Below are positions 54,931 to 64,000 of a stretch of 64,000 nucleotides of DNA, in pieces (within the stretch, counting starts at the first letter, position 1; each line of letters starts with the position of its first letter). Source of the stretch: Cycas panzhihuaensis. Its lineage: Eukaryota > Cycadophyta. Position numbers and translations under genes: made by a program. The stretch covers positions 106,275,741 through 106,339,740 of the forward strand of contig CM041465.1 of assembly GCA_023213395.1 (NCBI GenBank). Reading direction: 5' to 3'. Under the pieces are notes generated by a model that worked only from the letters and a program-made list of their open reading frames with translations, ran no database searches and was not told where the DNA came from.

Positions 54931-57647
54931 TGTTTCCTAGCTTCCAGGAATGGATACGAAATTACTAACTTAGGTAAGTGTAGGTATGTTCCTCACCTTA
55001 TCATCACTTTCTTTTGATGAGTGTTTGCTTGCGTGTCTGAATGTTTGTGGCCTTGTAGATGACTTTGCCTTCGTCTAGACTTATTTTAGCCTATGAGGAC
55101 TATAGTAGGGGCACACTCCCAGCGAGTGTGGCACCCTGGTGGCCATCCACTTCCCGCATTCTACTCTCCTCGCTCCAGGATCCACTTGGCTTGTGCCACC
55201 TCTGCCCGTGTGATGACCTGTCATTGTTTGGTTGACTTGCCACATTGTTTAAATCCTATTTTTGCTCTTTTGGACTCGTTTGTTGGCTTGTTTACTCTCA
55301 GGTAGATATCTCAGCCCCCCATTGGCCCCTTGTGTCATCTGCCCATAGCCTAGATTGGTTGGTCGGGCCTGGTTTTGCCTATGGGTGAATACTGTTGCGA
55401 TTTTCATAGTACCGCCGAAAAATCTGCGGTACCGCAGATTTTACGGCGGTATGACTGTTCTAACTTATTTTTTAAAATCTGCCATGGCAATTTCACATTT
55501 ATTGCAAAACTGCCACGTGTTTTGTGACTTAACTCGCTGCCAACCACGCCCTAATTGCTCACTTTAGGGTTTGGGTTGGGTACTTAAGTCACTTTTTACT
55601 CATTTTTGAGGACTTTTGGCTCACTTTTTGGATTGCTCCTCAAGGAAACCCCACTGTGCTCTACTCTTCTCTGCTGCCCTGCTGCTACTACCAGACCTGT
55701 GTCTCTCCTCTAATTCCTAGCTCTCCTTTGGTGTGGCTAGGACATCTTCCTAGCCCCTCACACACCTTGAAGAGGGCCCCTTAAAGAGATTTCAGTGGAT
55801 TCTTACCTCGGGCAGCCATCAAAGCATTCCAAGTGCAGGTGTTCTTCCTCCAACTTCATTAGCAGGGTCCCAAACCTACTACACTATAGTTTCTAGGCTG
55901 ATTTCTCAGCCTCTCCTTACTAGCCCTTGGCTGAGGCAAGCACCTCTCCTCTTCCACTTAGGTAGTCATTGATTTGAGTTGCTTCTCTTATGATATTGAT
56001 GCCCTATCTTGCTTGTTTCGTTGCTTATCTTTATGAGGGTTATTTTCCTCTTTATGTTGGACTATTTTACCTCTGTTACAGTGCCTCCTTACCTACGTTT
56101 GTTGCTTAAGGTAGTGGCTATGAGGGTTGACATAGGGTTTGGAAGAGAGCTGGGTGGATTCCGCACCACCTTCCATGCTCCTCACATGGCTTTAAGCACC
56201 CCAAACCTTCTCTCTTACCTCGTGTTGTCCTTGGCACTCAAACAAGGGTTTGTTGGCCCTTCCTTAACTGTTGAAATCATTGTTGTCACATGTTGCAGTG
56301 CTGGTTTGAGGGTTTAGGCTTAGGTCTGGGTGACTCACATAAGTCCCGACCGCTTGTTCTTTGCCTAACTCTTTTCCTGGCAGCCCGGTTTGCTCCCCAT
56401 AGCTTTTGACTTCTTGTAGGTCTTCTTTGGCTCCTTCCAACTCCCTTGCTACTATTTCCAGCCATCTTTCTTAGCCTTTCCCTCACTGCCTTATGGCTTT
56501 TGGGGAGGTTAGGGCTGTTCTTTGTGGGAGGTGGGACACTCCGAGGCTTATCGGTTACTTTCCTTTTGCTTTGGGTGTCCTCTTTTACATATTATCATCA
56601 TTATGTTAATGCTAACATATATGTGTTTAAGTCTATATTTGTATTACATAGACATGTATTGTTAGGATCTTGTCATTGCATGTTAGTACCCTTTCTCTAG
56701 AAAGGGGGAGGTTGCCATTTGCTTACAGGTACTTAGGGAGCGCAAAGGGTATTTTCTGCTCGTTCCGTTGCTGGTAAGTGCTCTTACACATGTTGTACTT
56801 TCATACTTCATTGGTTACTAGTATTTGGTTTCTTTCTTTCCTTGGTTTTGTACTTTAGTATTTTTCTAAAGAAGGTAAGAGAGCCCCTCATTCCAATCCG
56901 CCATGATGCTTCACATCTGCTGCACCTCGTGGAGTAGTTTTGGTGTCCCTTGGGAGTGCCATCGTCACGCACGCCTCCAGTCTGGGTACATGCTTTGCTC
57001 CACCCTACTACTCTTTCCTTTTGAATTTCTTTTCACAAGTAGTAATTAACCCATTAGAAATCAAAAGGGAAACTTAACTTTACTTTCGGTTCATGCTTTA
57101 TTTATTTTGTTGCATGCATCTTCTCTACCCATAGGAAAAGGTCATAGGAACCGCTCCTTTTCACCTTTCCTCTCTCTTTGCCGTGCAAGCTCCTTGCTCT
57201 CTGTATTACTTGTGTGTTTGGTTAGTTTGCTCAGGCATACCTTGACCCACCTTCTTGGGTCATCCCTCTTGCTTTCCTTTGGCTTCACCGGATAACCAAA
57301 GTGACCCCGTCTATAGGCCAACCGCTTGCATATCCTTCTTTGTTTCTCGTTGCTTTAGCGAAACCCTTGAAGGTTCCTCTCCTTCCCCTTTTGGCCATCC
57401 AAGGGTGGGAGGATCCTTCCCTTAGGTCAACCCAGGCTAACCCTATGCCTCCTCATCTCTTGTTCGAAGTGGTGAGGGGATCACCCTTTGGTAGCTATAT
57501 TCCATTGCAGGTCCCAAACTCGCGCTCTGATGCATGGGGCGCCCTACATGGTATTTACCCTACTTATAGGCCTCTCTTTCGATCATATTACCACCCGCTC
57601 TGACCATACCTATTTAGTTAGGTAGCTATCCGGTAGACGCGCATCCA
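54931..57647 (+). repeat. Tat 3' LTR (2717 bp)
   Basis: TGTTTCCTAGCTTCCAGGAA ... gacgcgcatcca, collinear with 40785-43499. Followed by gaaag (57648-57652). Confidence 0.95.
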
Positions 57648-57652
57648 GAAAG

Positions 57653-58130
57653 ATAATTATCTACTTCCTAGAATGGAGTAGATTCTTCAAATGGTCTTAA
57701 GATCTGAGATGATGTCTTTATTATATGGTTTCTTAGGATATACTTGAATTGAGATCATAATAGAAGATTAGTTTAAAATAGATTTTACTATTATATGGAA
57801 AACCTTTGTATATAAGAGAATACTACTTAGACTAATAAATGCAAGTATTACTTTCTAGAGAGTAATGGATTAAGCACTTAAGGATCTAATTGGTATGATT
57901 ATAATCATATATCTAGATGCTACAATAATCTTCTCCAAGGATTGAGGCAAGTATATTGATCATCTTAGAAAAGTTTTCTAAATATGTAAAGAATTTGGAA
58001 TTTCCCTCAACCCAAAGAAAATTGTCTTTGGAGTGATAACTGAAAATTTGTTGCTTTACGTTATGAAAAAAGAAAGTAATTATTTTAATCCATATAGAGA
58101 CAAATCTATTAAAGAATCAGTGCCTCTATC
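57653..58130 (+). pseudogene. Old Gypsy RT, C-terminal piece
   Basis: DNYLLPRMEQILQMV, EMMSLLYGFLGYT (for MSLLDGFSGYNQ), TFVYKRILLRLINASITFQR, catalytic YLDATIIFSKD (YLDD with second Asp changed to Ala), YIDHLRKVF and EFGISLNPKKIVFGV. Continues 40779 across the Tat insertion with no amino acid gap. Several stops. Confidence 0.85.
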
Positions 58131-58254
58131 AAATTAAAAAAACTCTATAATCATTCTTTGGTAAGATTAATTTCTTACAAAAATTTATTCTTGATTTTAT
58201 TAAGATTACTCTCCTATTAAGAAAATTACTAAAAGGAAATATGAAATTAATTTG

Positions 58255-58585
58255 AGATGAAAAGACAAAAAAGTCTTCCCTTACCATTAAGGAGTGGATT
58301 GAAAAAGCCCTAATGTAGATTAGACTAGACTACAAAAAAGACTATTATTTATAGCTATGCATTAGAAGGAGTATATGCCACCATGTTTACTAAAAAATAT
58401 AAGACAAGACAAGAGAAAGATATTACATTCCTAAGTAAGACATTAAAAGACTACTAACTTAGATACACTCAAGTGGAGAAGCATGCTTATACCTTAGTTA
58501 AAGCCACAAAGGATTTTAAACTGTATATCATGAACACTTATTTATAGTCTTATGTTTCATTTACCTTAGTGAAGACTATGCTTAA
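58255..58585 (+). pseudogene. Old Gypsy RNase H remnant
   Basis: IYSYALEGVYATMFTKKYKT, ITFLSKTLKDY and RYTQVEKHAYTLVKATKDFK match the Gypsy RNase H 'L...E..Y.....EK...ALV.A.KK.R' order. As in the Tat copy, the first catalytic Asp strand is not preserved. Confidence 0.7.
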
Positions 58586-58658
58586 TTAGGTTGAGCTAAA
58601 TAAAAGGTGAGCCAAATGGTTAGCCAAAGTTTAGGAATTTAATATGGTTGTTAAATGA

Positions 58659-59225
58659 ACCAAACTAATTTAAAAGAAAGGTTTATGCAAATTCTTAGTA
58701 AAAAAGTTTAGGTTTATAAATGTTAGTCAATTAAGGGAGGAGTTTCATGATGATATAATTTATAAAGAACATCACAATTAGATGTTTTCTTACTCAAAAT
58801 GGTTTTTGCCTAGTCAGCATTTATAAGTGCTAAAAAGGGAGTTTAAAGCTTAGATCAACTCCTTATATTCTCTTATAAACCAACTTGTATAGGACAGGAT
58901 ATGATGTAACTCTCTAAAAATATTAGGGACAAACCAAACTAATTTATGAGAAAGGTTTGTGCAAATTCTTAGTAAAAAAACTTTAGGTTTATAAATGCTA
59001 GTCAATTAAGGGGGAAGTTTCATGATGAGATAATTTATAAAGAACATCACAATTAAATGTTTTCTTAAAAAACATTATTTTTTGCCTTTAAAATATTTTT
59101 TGCCTAGTTAGCATTTATAAGTGCTAAAAAGGGTGTTTAAAGCTTAGATCAAGTCCTTGTATTCTCTTACAAACCAACTTGTATAGGAGAGGATATAACA
59201 CAAGTCTCTTCAAATATCAGGGAGG
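58659..59225 (+). repeat. Tandem duplication, period 274 bp, in old Gypsy pol
   Basis: accaaactaatttaaaagaaagg (58659) recurs as accaaactaatttatgagaaagg (58933). The blocks stay collinear to 'cttgtatagga.aggatat' at 58885 and 59180. The second unit has ~20 extra bases near 59070-59100. It lies between RNase H and integrase. Confidence 0.85.
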
Positions 59226-60340
59226 TTCCCAATAATAGGAGATGCTTGAGGAATTCCATGTTGACTTATGTGGAGCTCTTTTTACAACTAAAACCATCAC
59301 ACATAAAATTATTAAAGTTAGATATTCTTACCTATAATGTTGAAGGATGCATTTCAAATTATTAAAGGATGTCTTATATGTTATATGCTTATAAGCAAAC
59401 AAAAACATTCTACAATGCCCCTTTAGCTTATTTATGTAAATCAACATTTTAGGCAATGTGGATTAGATTTCATTGATCTAATTAACCTAAGTTTCAATTA
59501 AGGAAATTAAGTCATCTTCATTGTAATTGATTATTTTAATAAGTGGTCAAAAGCAACTGCAACTAAAAGAGTTACTTCTACTAGAGTAATTAAAATTTTA
59601 AAGTATATTATTATGTCAAGGTTTGACTCTCTAGTCAGACTTATATTAGATAATAGACTTGCATTCATATTAGCTGAAATGTCTAACTTTTGGAAAAATA
59701 TCAAATTTGACTTATGCCATTCTCAAATTATTATCTTCAAGGTAATTGGCTAGATGAATCTACCGATAAGAATTTATTAAGGATTTTAAAGAGGATCATA
59801 AAGCAAAATAAAAAAGATTGGAATAAAAGACTTCATCAAACACTTTAGGATAATTAGATAACTAGTAAAGATTCATTGGGATACTCTCCATTCTTGTTGG
59901 TTTCTGGTAAAAAGGTAGTTCTACCCCCTCACATAATTTTCTTAACATTACAATGAGTTGAGATGGAGGATAAATGATAACCAGCCATATAAAAGAGAGT
60001 ATATAATCTATTAATCTTAAATGAGAAAAGATAAAGGGTCAAAGACATGCTCTATCATCGTCAATAAAAAATGAAGTAATATTTTATTCAAATAACAACA
60101 TCTACTAAAAGATTCTACCTTGGTGACCAAGTCTTATTATAGGCCAGATCTTATGAGAAGCTAGAAGGACATGAGAAGTTTGATTCTTTGAGGCTAGGTC
60201 CATTTAGAATTATAGAACAAATTAGAGATAATACCTTGTGACTAAAAACTAGCAAGGGAAAAATTATACCTATCTTAGTTAATATGAGATATCCTAAACC
60301 TTTCAATACTTAGTTTTCAAGCATAAGTTCATTCTTATTA
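59226..60340 (+). pseudogene. Old Gypsy integrase remnant
   Basis: QCGLDFIDLINLSFN (first Asp), VIDYFNKWSKATATKRVTST, LDNRLAFILAEMSNFWKN (second Asp), then in another frame DESTDKN with the Glu, and the C-terminal GYSPFLLVSGKKVVLPPHI and YRPDLMRS pieces. Many stops. Confidence 0.78.
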
Positions 60341-60415
60341 TAAAATATGTACATAGAATAAGTTGGATGTTTTTTATAATACATATAAGAATTACAAAAA
60401 GACCAAAGGGACTCA

Positions 60416-61997
60416 TGTTACCACCTCAAATTATACATTTTCTTTTATGATTCAAGTAATAGGTTAAGAGGGTTAAATGTGTTTAATAATCAAATGTTTT
60501 TTCTTTAAATGATGTCTAAAATATCTAGTGCATTTCTCTTGTAGAAAATTATAGGAGAGACTATAATTGCTACCCCACATACCAAACATTTAGAATTTGC
60601 AAGGTCTTCCACAAATTTCTTAAAATAAAACTATGGGAGTTGATTTCAAAACATTTTAAGGAGACTACAAGAGGGGCCAACATAAGTTTAATAACATATT
60701 CAATGAGTGTTTTAGCAAGGGCAATCAAATTAAATATGAAGTTTGCATGGCCTAATCTTATAGAGTTGATATAGCCATTTTGTAATTTGTGAGTGACACA
60801 TAACACAAGTGGGAAATATCTTTTCAACATTGATGGTGAATGATGTTGGACATCAAAATCATCATGACTCCATAATGCATTATCATCTATATAACACCAT
60901 GAACTCAAAGTGATTAACTTCTTAAAGAAGTTACAAATATCTTGTAAATGATTATGAGTTCACTATTATTTTGTTAGGTCGAATTCCTTGTTTGATCTGA
61001 CAGACATGTACTATGTATCCTTTTTCATAATTAGATGCCAATTTCTTTCTACTACCATGTTCCCATAGTACAAAAGGTAAATTTTCACCAAAACTAATGT
61101 TGTAATATTTAGGGAACATTATGGTATAAAAAGGTTGATTTTTAAGCATGTATGATTAGAAGCAATGATTGAGGAACACATGTCAAAGGAACAATTCATT
61201 AGTTGATCATGAAACATAGAAAAGAAATAATTATCAATCATGTCCCTTAATTTGGGGTAATTACACACCTATCAAAATGATTGGATTTTCACAAATGATA
61301 CCCTAAGAATCAATAAAATTAGAGAATATTTCAATAGGATACAAGCTAATACCGTAACTTTAAATCTGTCATTGCCATAATAACTCACTATCAAGATAGA
61401 ACTTTAAAATATAATCAGTTCTTTGTTAGATCAAGTTTATAAAGTTCTTTAGGTATTTTATTTTTTGTAATGGTTATTCCTTTTATAGGTATAAAAGAGA
61501 ATAAATTATAAAATATAGGACTTATAGAGCCTAGAGCATTTTTTAGTAAAAGAAGTATAATTTCTTAAAAACTATCTATGGTGAATAAAGTACATCTGAT
61601 GAACTATGATTTGTGAGTGAGTATGTGTTAGTTGGATGCATTATGCTTGGAAACATTGTGAGTTATTATTTATTAAGATGTTCCTTTAAGGATAATCCCT
61701 AATGAAATTTTAGTATAGAGTTAATAAATGTGTGATTATTTAAAGTGTGTGCAACAAGCTTCAAATATAAAGATTACACGTAGGATTAGCCATTTCTATT
61801 TCATGAGCTTACCCTATTTTCAACTTAATGTGGTTGAATTAATAAGGTTTCATTCCTAAAAGGTCTCTTTGTCAAATCAAAGTTTATTGAATTTTTCCAC
61901 ACCATTCATTCTGACATCTTTCACTCACATTCTCATAACTCATTAAAACCCCCTACATCTATCCTCCTTAAAAGGCCATTTTCTCTATATACTTGTA

Positions 61998-62063
<66 letters not shown>

Positions 62064-62183
62064 TGATTCTTATAACATATCATGGAGTATTCTCATTGAT
62101 TGTCTCCATTAAATTGCATACTTAGACACCTTATAGACTAGTCAAATCGCCTATCTTGGAAGGTATAATCTTGAAGGCCAACA
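60416..62183 (+). repeat. 3' LTR of old Gypsy
   Basis: Starts TGTTACCACCTCAAATTATAC and ends gaaggccaaca. Collinear with 15552-17459 but shorter by ~140 bases. Contains an expanded (AT)n at 62002-62060. Confidence 0.83.
62002..62060. repeat. (AT)n microsatellite in the old Gypsy 3' LTR
   Basis: About 29 uninterrupted AT units; the 5' LTR has only a short, imperfect AT stretch at the same place (about 17328-17345). Confidence 0.95.
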
Positions 62184-62589
62184 AAGTAATAGTACGAACA
62201 CTAAGGAACTTAAAGCAAATGCAAGGAGAATTAATATTAGATTATACTAGTAGATGTGACTTATCATTACGCCAAAATCCCATAGGTGATTTGGGAAGAG
62301 GACTCATTGGTAAGTGAACTAGCCATAGTCCAATAGTCCCTTGTGATAAGGAGGTTGTTATAGCACGTATCATCTATTATTTTACACTGATTGGAGGTAG
62401 TGACACATGAAATCCATACAGGGGAAGGGGCTTTGTCTAGTATACACACAGGGTTTAACCTTGAACTTGGGATCTAATACCAGTTATGACTTGTCGTTGC
62501 ACCAAAATCCCATGTTATACTAGTATACAAGAATGTCCTTATCTATCTTTAGGTCGAGGATATCTAGATTATCATGTATTGCATCAACA
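62184..62589. other. Flank of old Gypsy with a repeat-bounded unit
   Basis: No recognised frame. Contains the 262-bp unit 62253-62514. Confidence 0.4.
62253..62514 (-). mobile_element. Small inserted unit flanked by 11-bp direct repeats
   Basis: ttatactagta occurs at 62242-62252 and 62515-62525. Inside, tgacttatcattacgccaaa (62257) and tgacttgtcgttgcaccaaa (62487) form a ~26-bp direct repeat at the ends. Next to the right one, gatctaatacca is close to the inverse tRNA-Met primer site. This looks like a miniature LTR-type unit (SMART/TRIM-like), or a SINE-like insertion given the 11-bp flanks. No coding capacity. Confidence 0.4.
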
Positions 62590-63714
62590 TTGTTACTCCT
62601 TCTAAGCCTGACCCCTCTCTACATGAAATGTGGTATGGACAACCCCTTACTATCTCCCACTTCAAATTTTTTAGCTCTACTTATTATTCTCACATTTTAG
62701 AGGAGCACAGAAACAAGCTCTAGGATAGATCCCTTAAAGGCATCTTTGTCAAATACCTTATAGACTAAAAGGGGTACAAGGTTTTTCTACCTTTATAGTT
62801 AAAAATCATCATCACTAGAGACGTTATGTTTATAGAGATTGAAGATTAGTTGCTTAGACTTGACTCTAAGATGTCTTTGCACCGATTTAATGATGCTACA
62901 AAATTTGATATCCAAATTCCAAAATTTAGGGGGAGAGATGCTCAACAATTGCTCAAAATCTTAGAATCTAGTAATAGAGCCCTAGAGGAAATAATTTATA
63001 ACTCGCAGTTAATGTATATACATCTAGCACCATCATTTGAGAATATCCAAGTTGATAAAGGCAAAGTTATAGCAAAAGGACCACCTTCTCCAACATTAGT
63101 GGTTGGCCCATCTTCTTTAATATCATCAACTTACTCCATACCAAACATTTCACATGATCCTTTTCAAGATCAAAATAAAGACTAAGAGGCTATAAAAATG
63201 AAAACTTCATTCCCAACTTAAGGTTTTCATGAAGTTTACTAGTTACACAAGGATATATGACCAGATTAGGTAGGCAAAACTAGTACTAGAAGTGTCCATA
63301 GAGCAAGGATACATAAATCACTTTTTATTGAGTTTAAACCAGTAGAATTGAAACTTACTTTTAATGAAGAGGCCCTAACATACTAAGAAGTTGTAAAGCA
63401 TATAGCTTGGAGAAATGCCAATAATGATGAGTACCAATCTCTTATCAAGAATAATACATGGGAGTTGGTTGATCTACCACTTTAGAAGAAAGGTAGTTCA
63501 AAACAAATGGGTGTTCAAAAATAAGGTAAGGATGGTAGTAAAAGGATTCATATAAAGGGAGGGTATTGACTACACTAAAATATTTGCACCTACAACCAAG
63601 TGGCCCACAATCAAAACTCTTATAGTCTTAGTTGCTTAATAGGGCTAAAAAACCTACTAGCTCAATATTAAGACTATATTTCTTAATGAGGACCTTGAAG
63701 AAGAAATTTACATG
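62590..63714 (+). pseudogene. Copia integrase C-terminus and RT N-terminus remnant
   Basis: INIVTPSKPDPSLHEMWYGQ, ISHFKFFSSTYYSHILEEH, SLKGIFVKYLID and TRDVMFIE are the integrase end. The 111-codon frame 62850-63185 (MLRLDSKMSLHRFND...) is the variable linker. Then, with shifts, EYQSLIKNNTWELVDLPL, MVVKGFI-like and FLNEDLEEEIYM match the RT start. It stops exactly at the primer site 63715. A different copy from 12203-14545. Confidence 0.75.
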
Positions 63715-64000
63715 GCTCTGATACCACATGAAAGGAGCAGATCTAGTCTTTATCTCCATGCACTATACACAAAGGTAAATATGGGATAAAGAGATACTTA
63801 AGAGAAAAATAGTAGCTCTCATAAAATGGGGAGGTAAGAATGAGCCTCCTCTATTGAGCTTTTACTTTATATTGATGAGGGAGTGCATTAGTATTAGGGT
63901 TTTTCTTAGTGAGATAAAATCACACATAATTCACATGAAAGTTCATTTCACTTAAGTGATATAATTTAAAGTTCATTTAAGACCCTTTTAGGAATAATAA
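63715..64000 (-). repeat. Primer site and 5' LTR of a minus Copia-like element (runs off the window)
   Basis: gctctgatacca (63715-63726, inverse TGGTATCAGAGC), then LTR from 63729 (plus TGAAAGGAGCAGATC...) matching 11523-11822. The element body expected left of the primer site is missing and replaced by plus-strand Copia RT sequence. Confidence 0.68.

Larger units (their letters stand above)
40785..57647 (+). mobile_element. Full-length Tat-lineage Gypsy element, copy 2 (16.9 kb)
   Basis: LTRs 40785-43499 and 54931-57647, primer site at 43501, gag, protease, RT, RNase H, integrase, then a 4.6-kb 3' region with an antisense plant-mobile-domain block and a sense archaeal-type RNase H, and a polypurine tract 54918-54930. 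Perfect 5-bp target duplication. Visibly GC-richer than all surrounding DNA, and its LTRs differ by only a few per cent by eye, so it is the youngest large insertion here. It still has stop codons in gag and pol, so this copy is dead. Confidence 0.96.
15552..62183 (+). mobile_element. Old Gypsy (Tat-like) element forming the outer shell of the nest
   Basis: Two related LTRs (15552-17459 and 60416-62183) enclose gag, protease, archaeal-type RNase H, RT, RNase H and integrase in plus orientation. The body is split by family 2 (20436-40501) and by the Tat element (40785-57647). The protein pieces on both sides of each insertion continue one another: DVF then FA.SYGD across family 2, and the RT 'VDFRNLN...DNY.LP' region across Tat. 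Possible worn target duplication: aagcc (15547-15551) against aagta (62184-62188). All genes are riddled with stops. Confidence 0.85.

Noticed and set aside
57653-60340. Integrated pararetrovirus
   Set aside because: The same element has integrase, gag, and paired LTRs; no movement protein or viral coat motifs.

Overview
This window looks like intergenic DNA from a land plant with a large, repeat-swollen genome. Almost everything recognisable is an LTR retrotransposon (Ty1/Copia or Ty3/Gypsy-Tat type). Primer-binding sites complementary to plant initiator tRNA-Met recur, and elements sit inside other elements. Old, heavily mutated, AT-rich copies dominate, which would fit a gymnosperm, but the sequence alone does not prove the clade. 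I see no intact host gene, tRNA, rRNA, CRISPR array or prokaryotic feature. The only host-derived coding piece I recognise is a kinase fragment, most like a MAP kinase kinase, inside one element.

Layout. (1) 1-2081: 3' end of a gag-only LTR element ('family 1', copy A, + strand), inserted in a truncated Tat-type Gypsy element on the - strand (2082-9099: 3.1-kb LTR, gag, protease). (2) 9105-12202: remains of a minus Copia-like element (LTR 11523-11822, primer site, leader with tandem repeats, gag trace) and a plus LTR (11843-12202). (3) 12203-14545: decayed plus Copia integrase/RT/RNase H; then a scrap of Gypsy protease (14911-15300). (4) 15552-62183: one old plus-strand Gypsy (LTRs 15552-17459 and 60416-62183) split by two insertions. 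(5) 62184-64000: more Copia remains, ending in a second copy of the minus Copia LTR.

The old Gypsy is the outer shell of a nested stack. Level 2a: a 4.45-kb LTR element ('family 2', 20436-40501) sits where the reverse transcriptase begins. Level 2b: a 16.9-kb Tat Gypsy (40785-57647, perfect GAAAG target duplication) sits further into the same RT gene. Level 3: a family 1 element (20715-36322, duplication taaag/caaag) lies inside the 5' LTR of family 2. Level 4: a Copia element (20928-26217, - strand) lies inside the 5' LTR of that family 1 element, and a sister family 1 element (27552-33037, - strand, perfect gtgtc duplication) lies in its internal region. Level 5: a 5'-truncated LINE tail (29458-29832) lies inside the sister copy. 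Removing the level-3 insert gives a family 2 5' LTR of 279+69=348 bases, exactly the length of its 3' LTR, which independently supports the reconstruction.

Most unusual content: the Tat element carries, downstream of integrase, an antisense gene-like block with a plant-mobile-domain (PMD) reading frame, an upstream antisense TATA box and a plausible intron, plus a sense archaeal-type RNase H. Family 1 encodes only a gag next to the 3' LTR, and all three copies share the same stop at codon 9. Family 1 LTRs share their first part but switch to unrelated 3' parts near a small conserved hairpin. One family 1 copy carries the kinase fragment.
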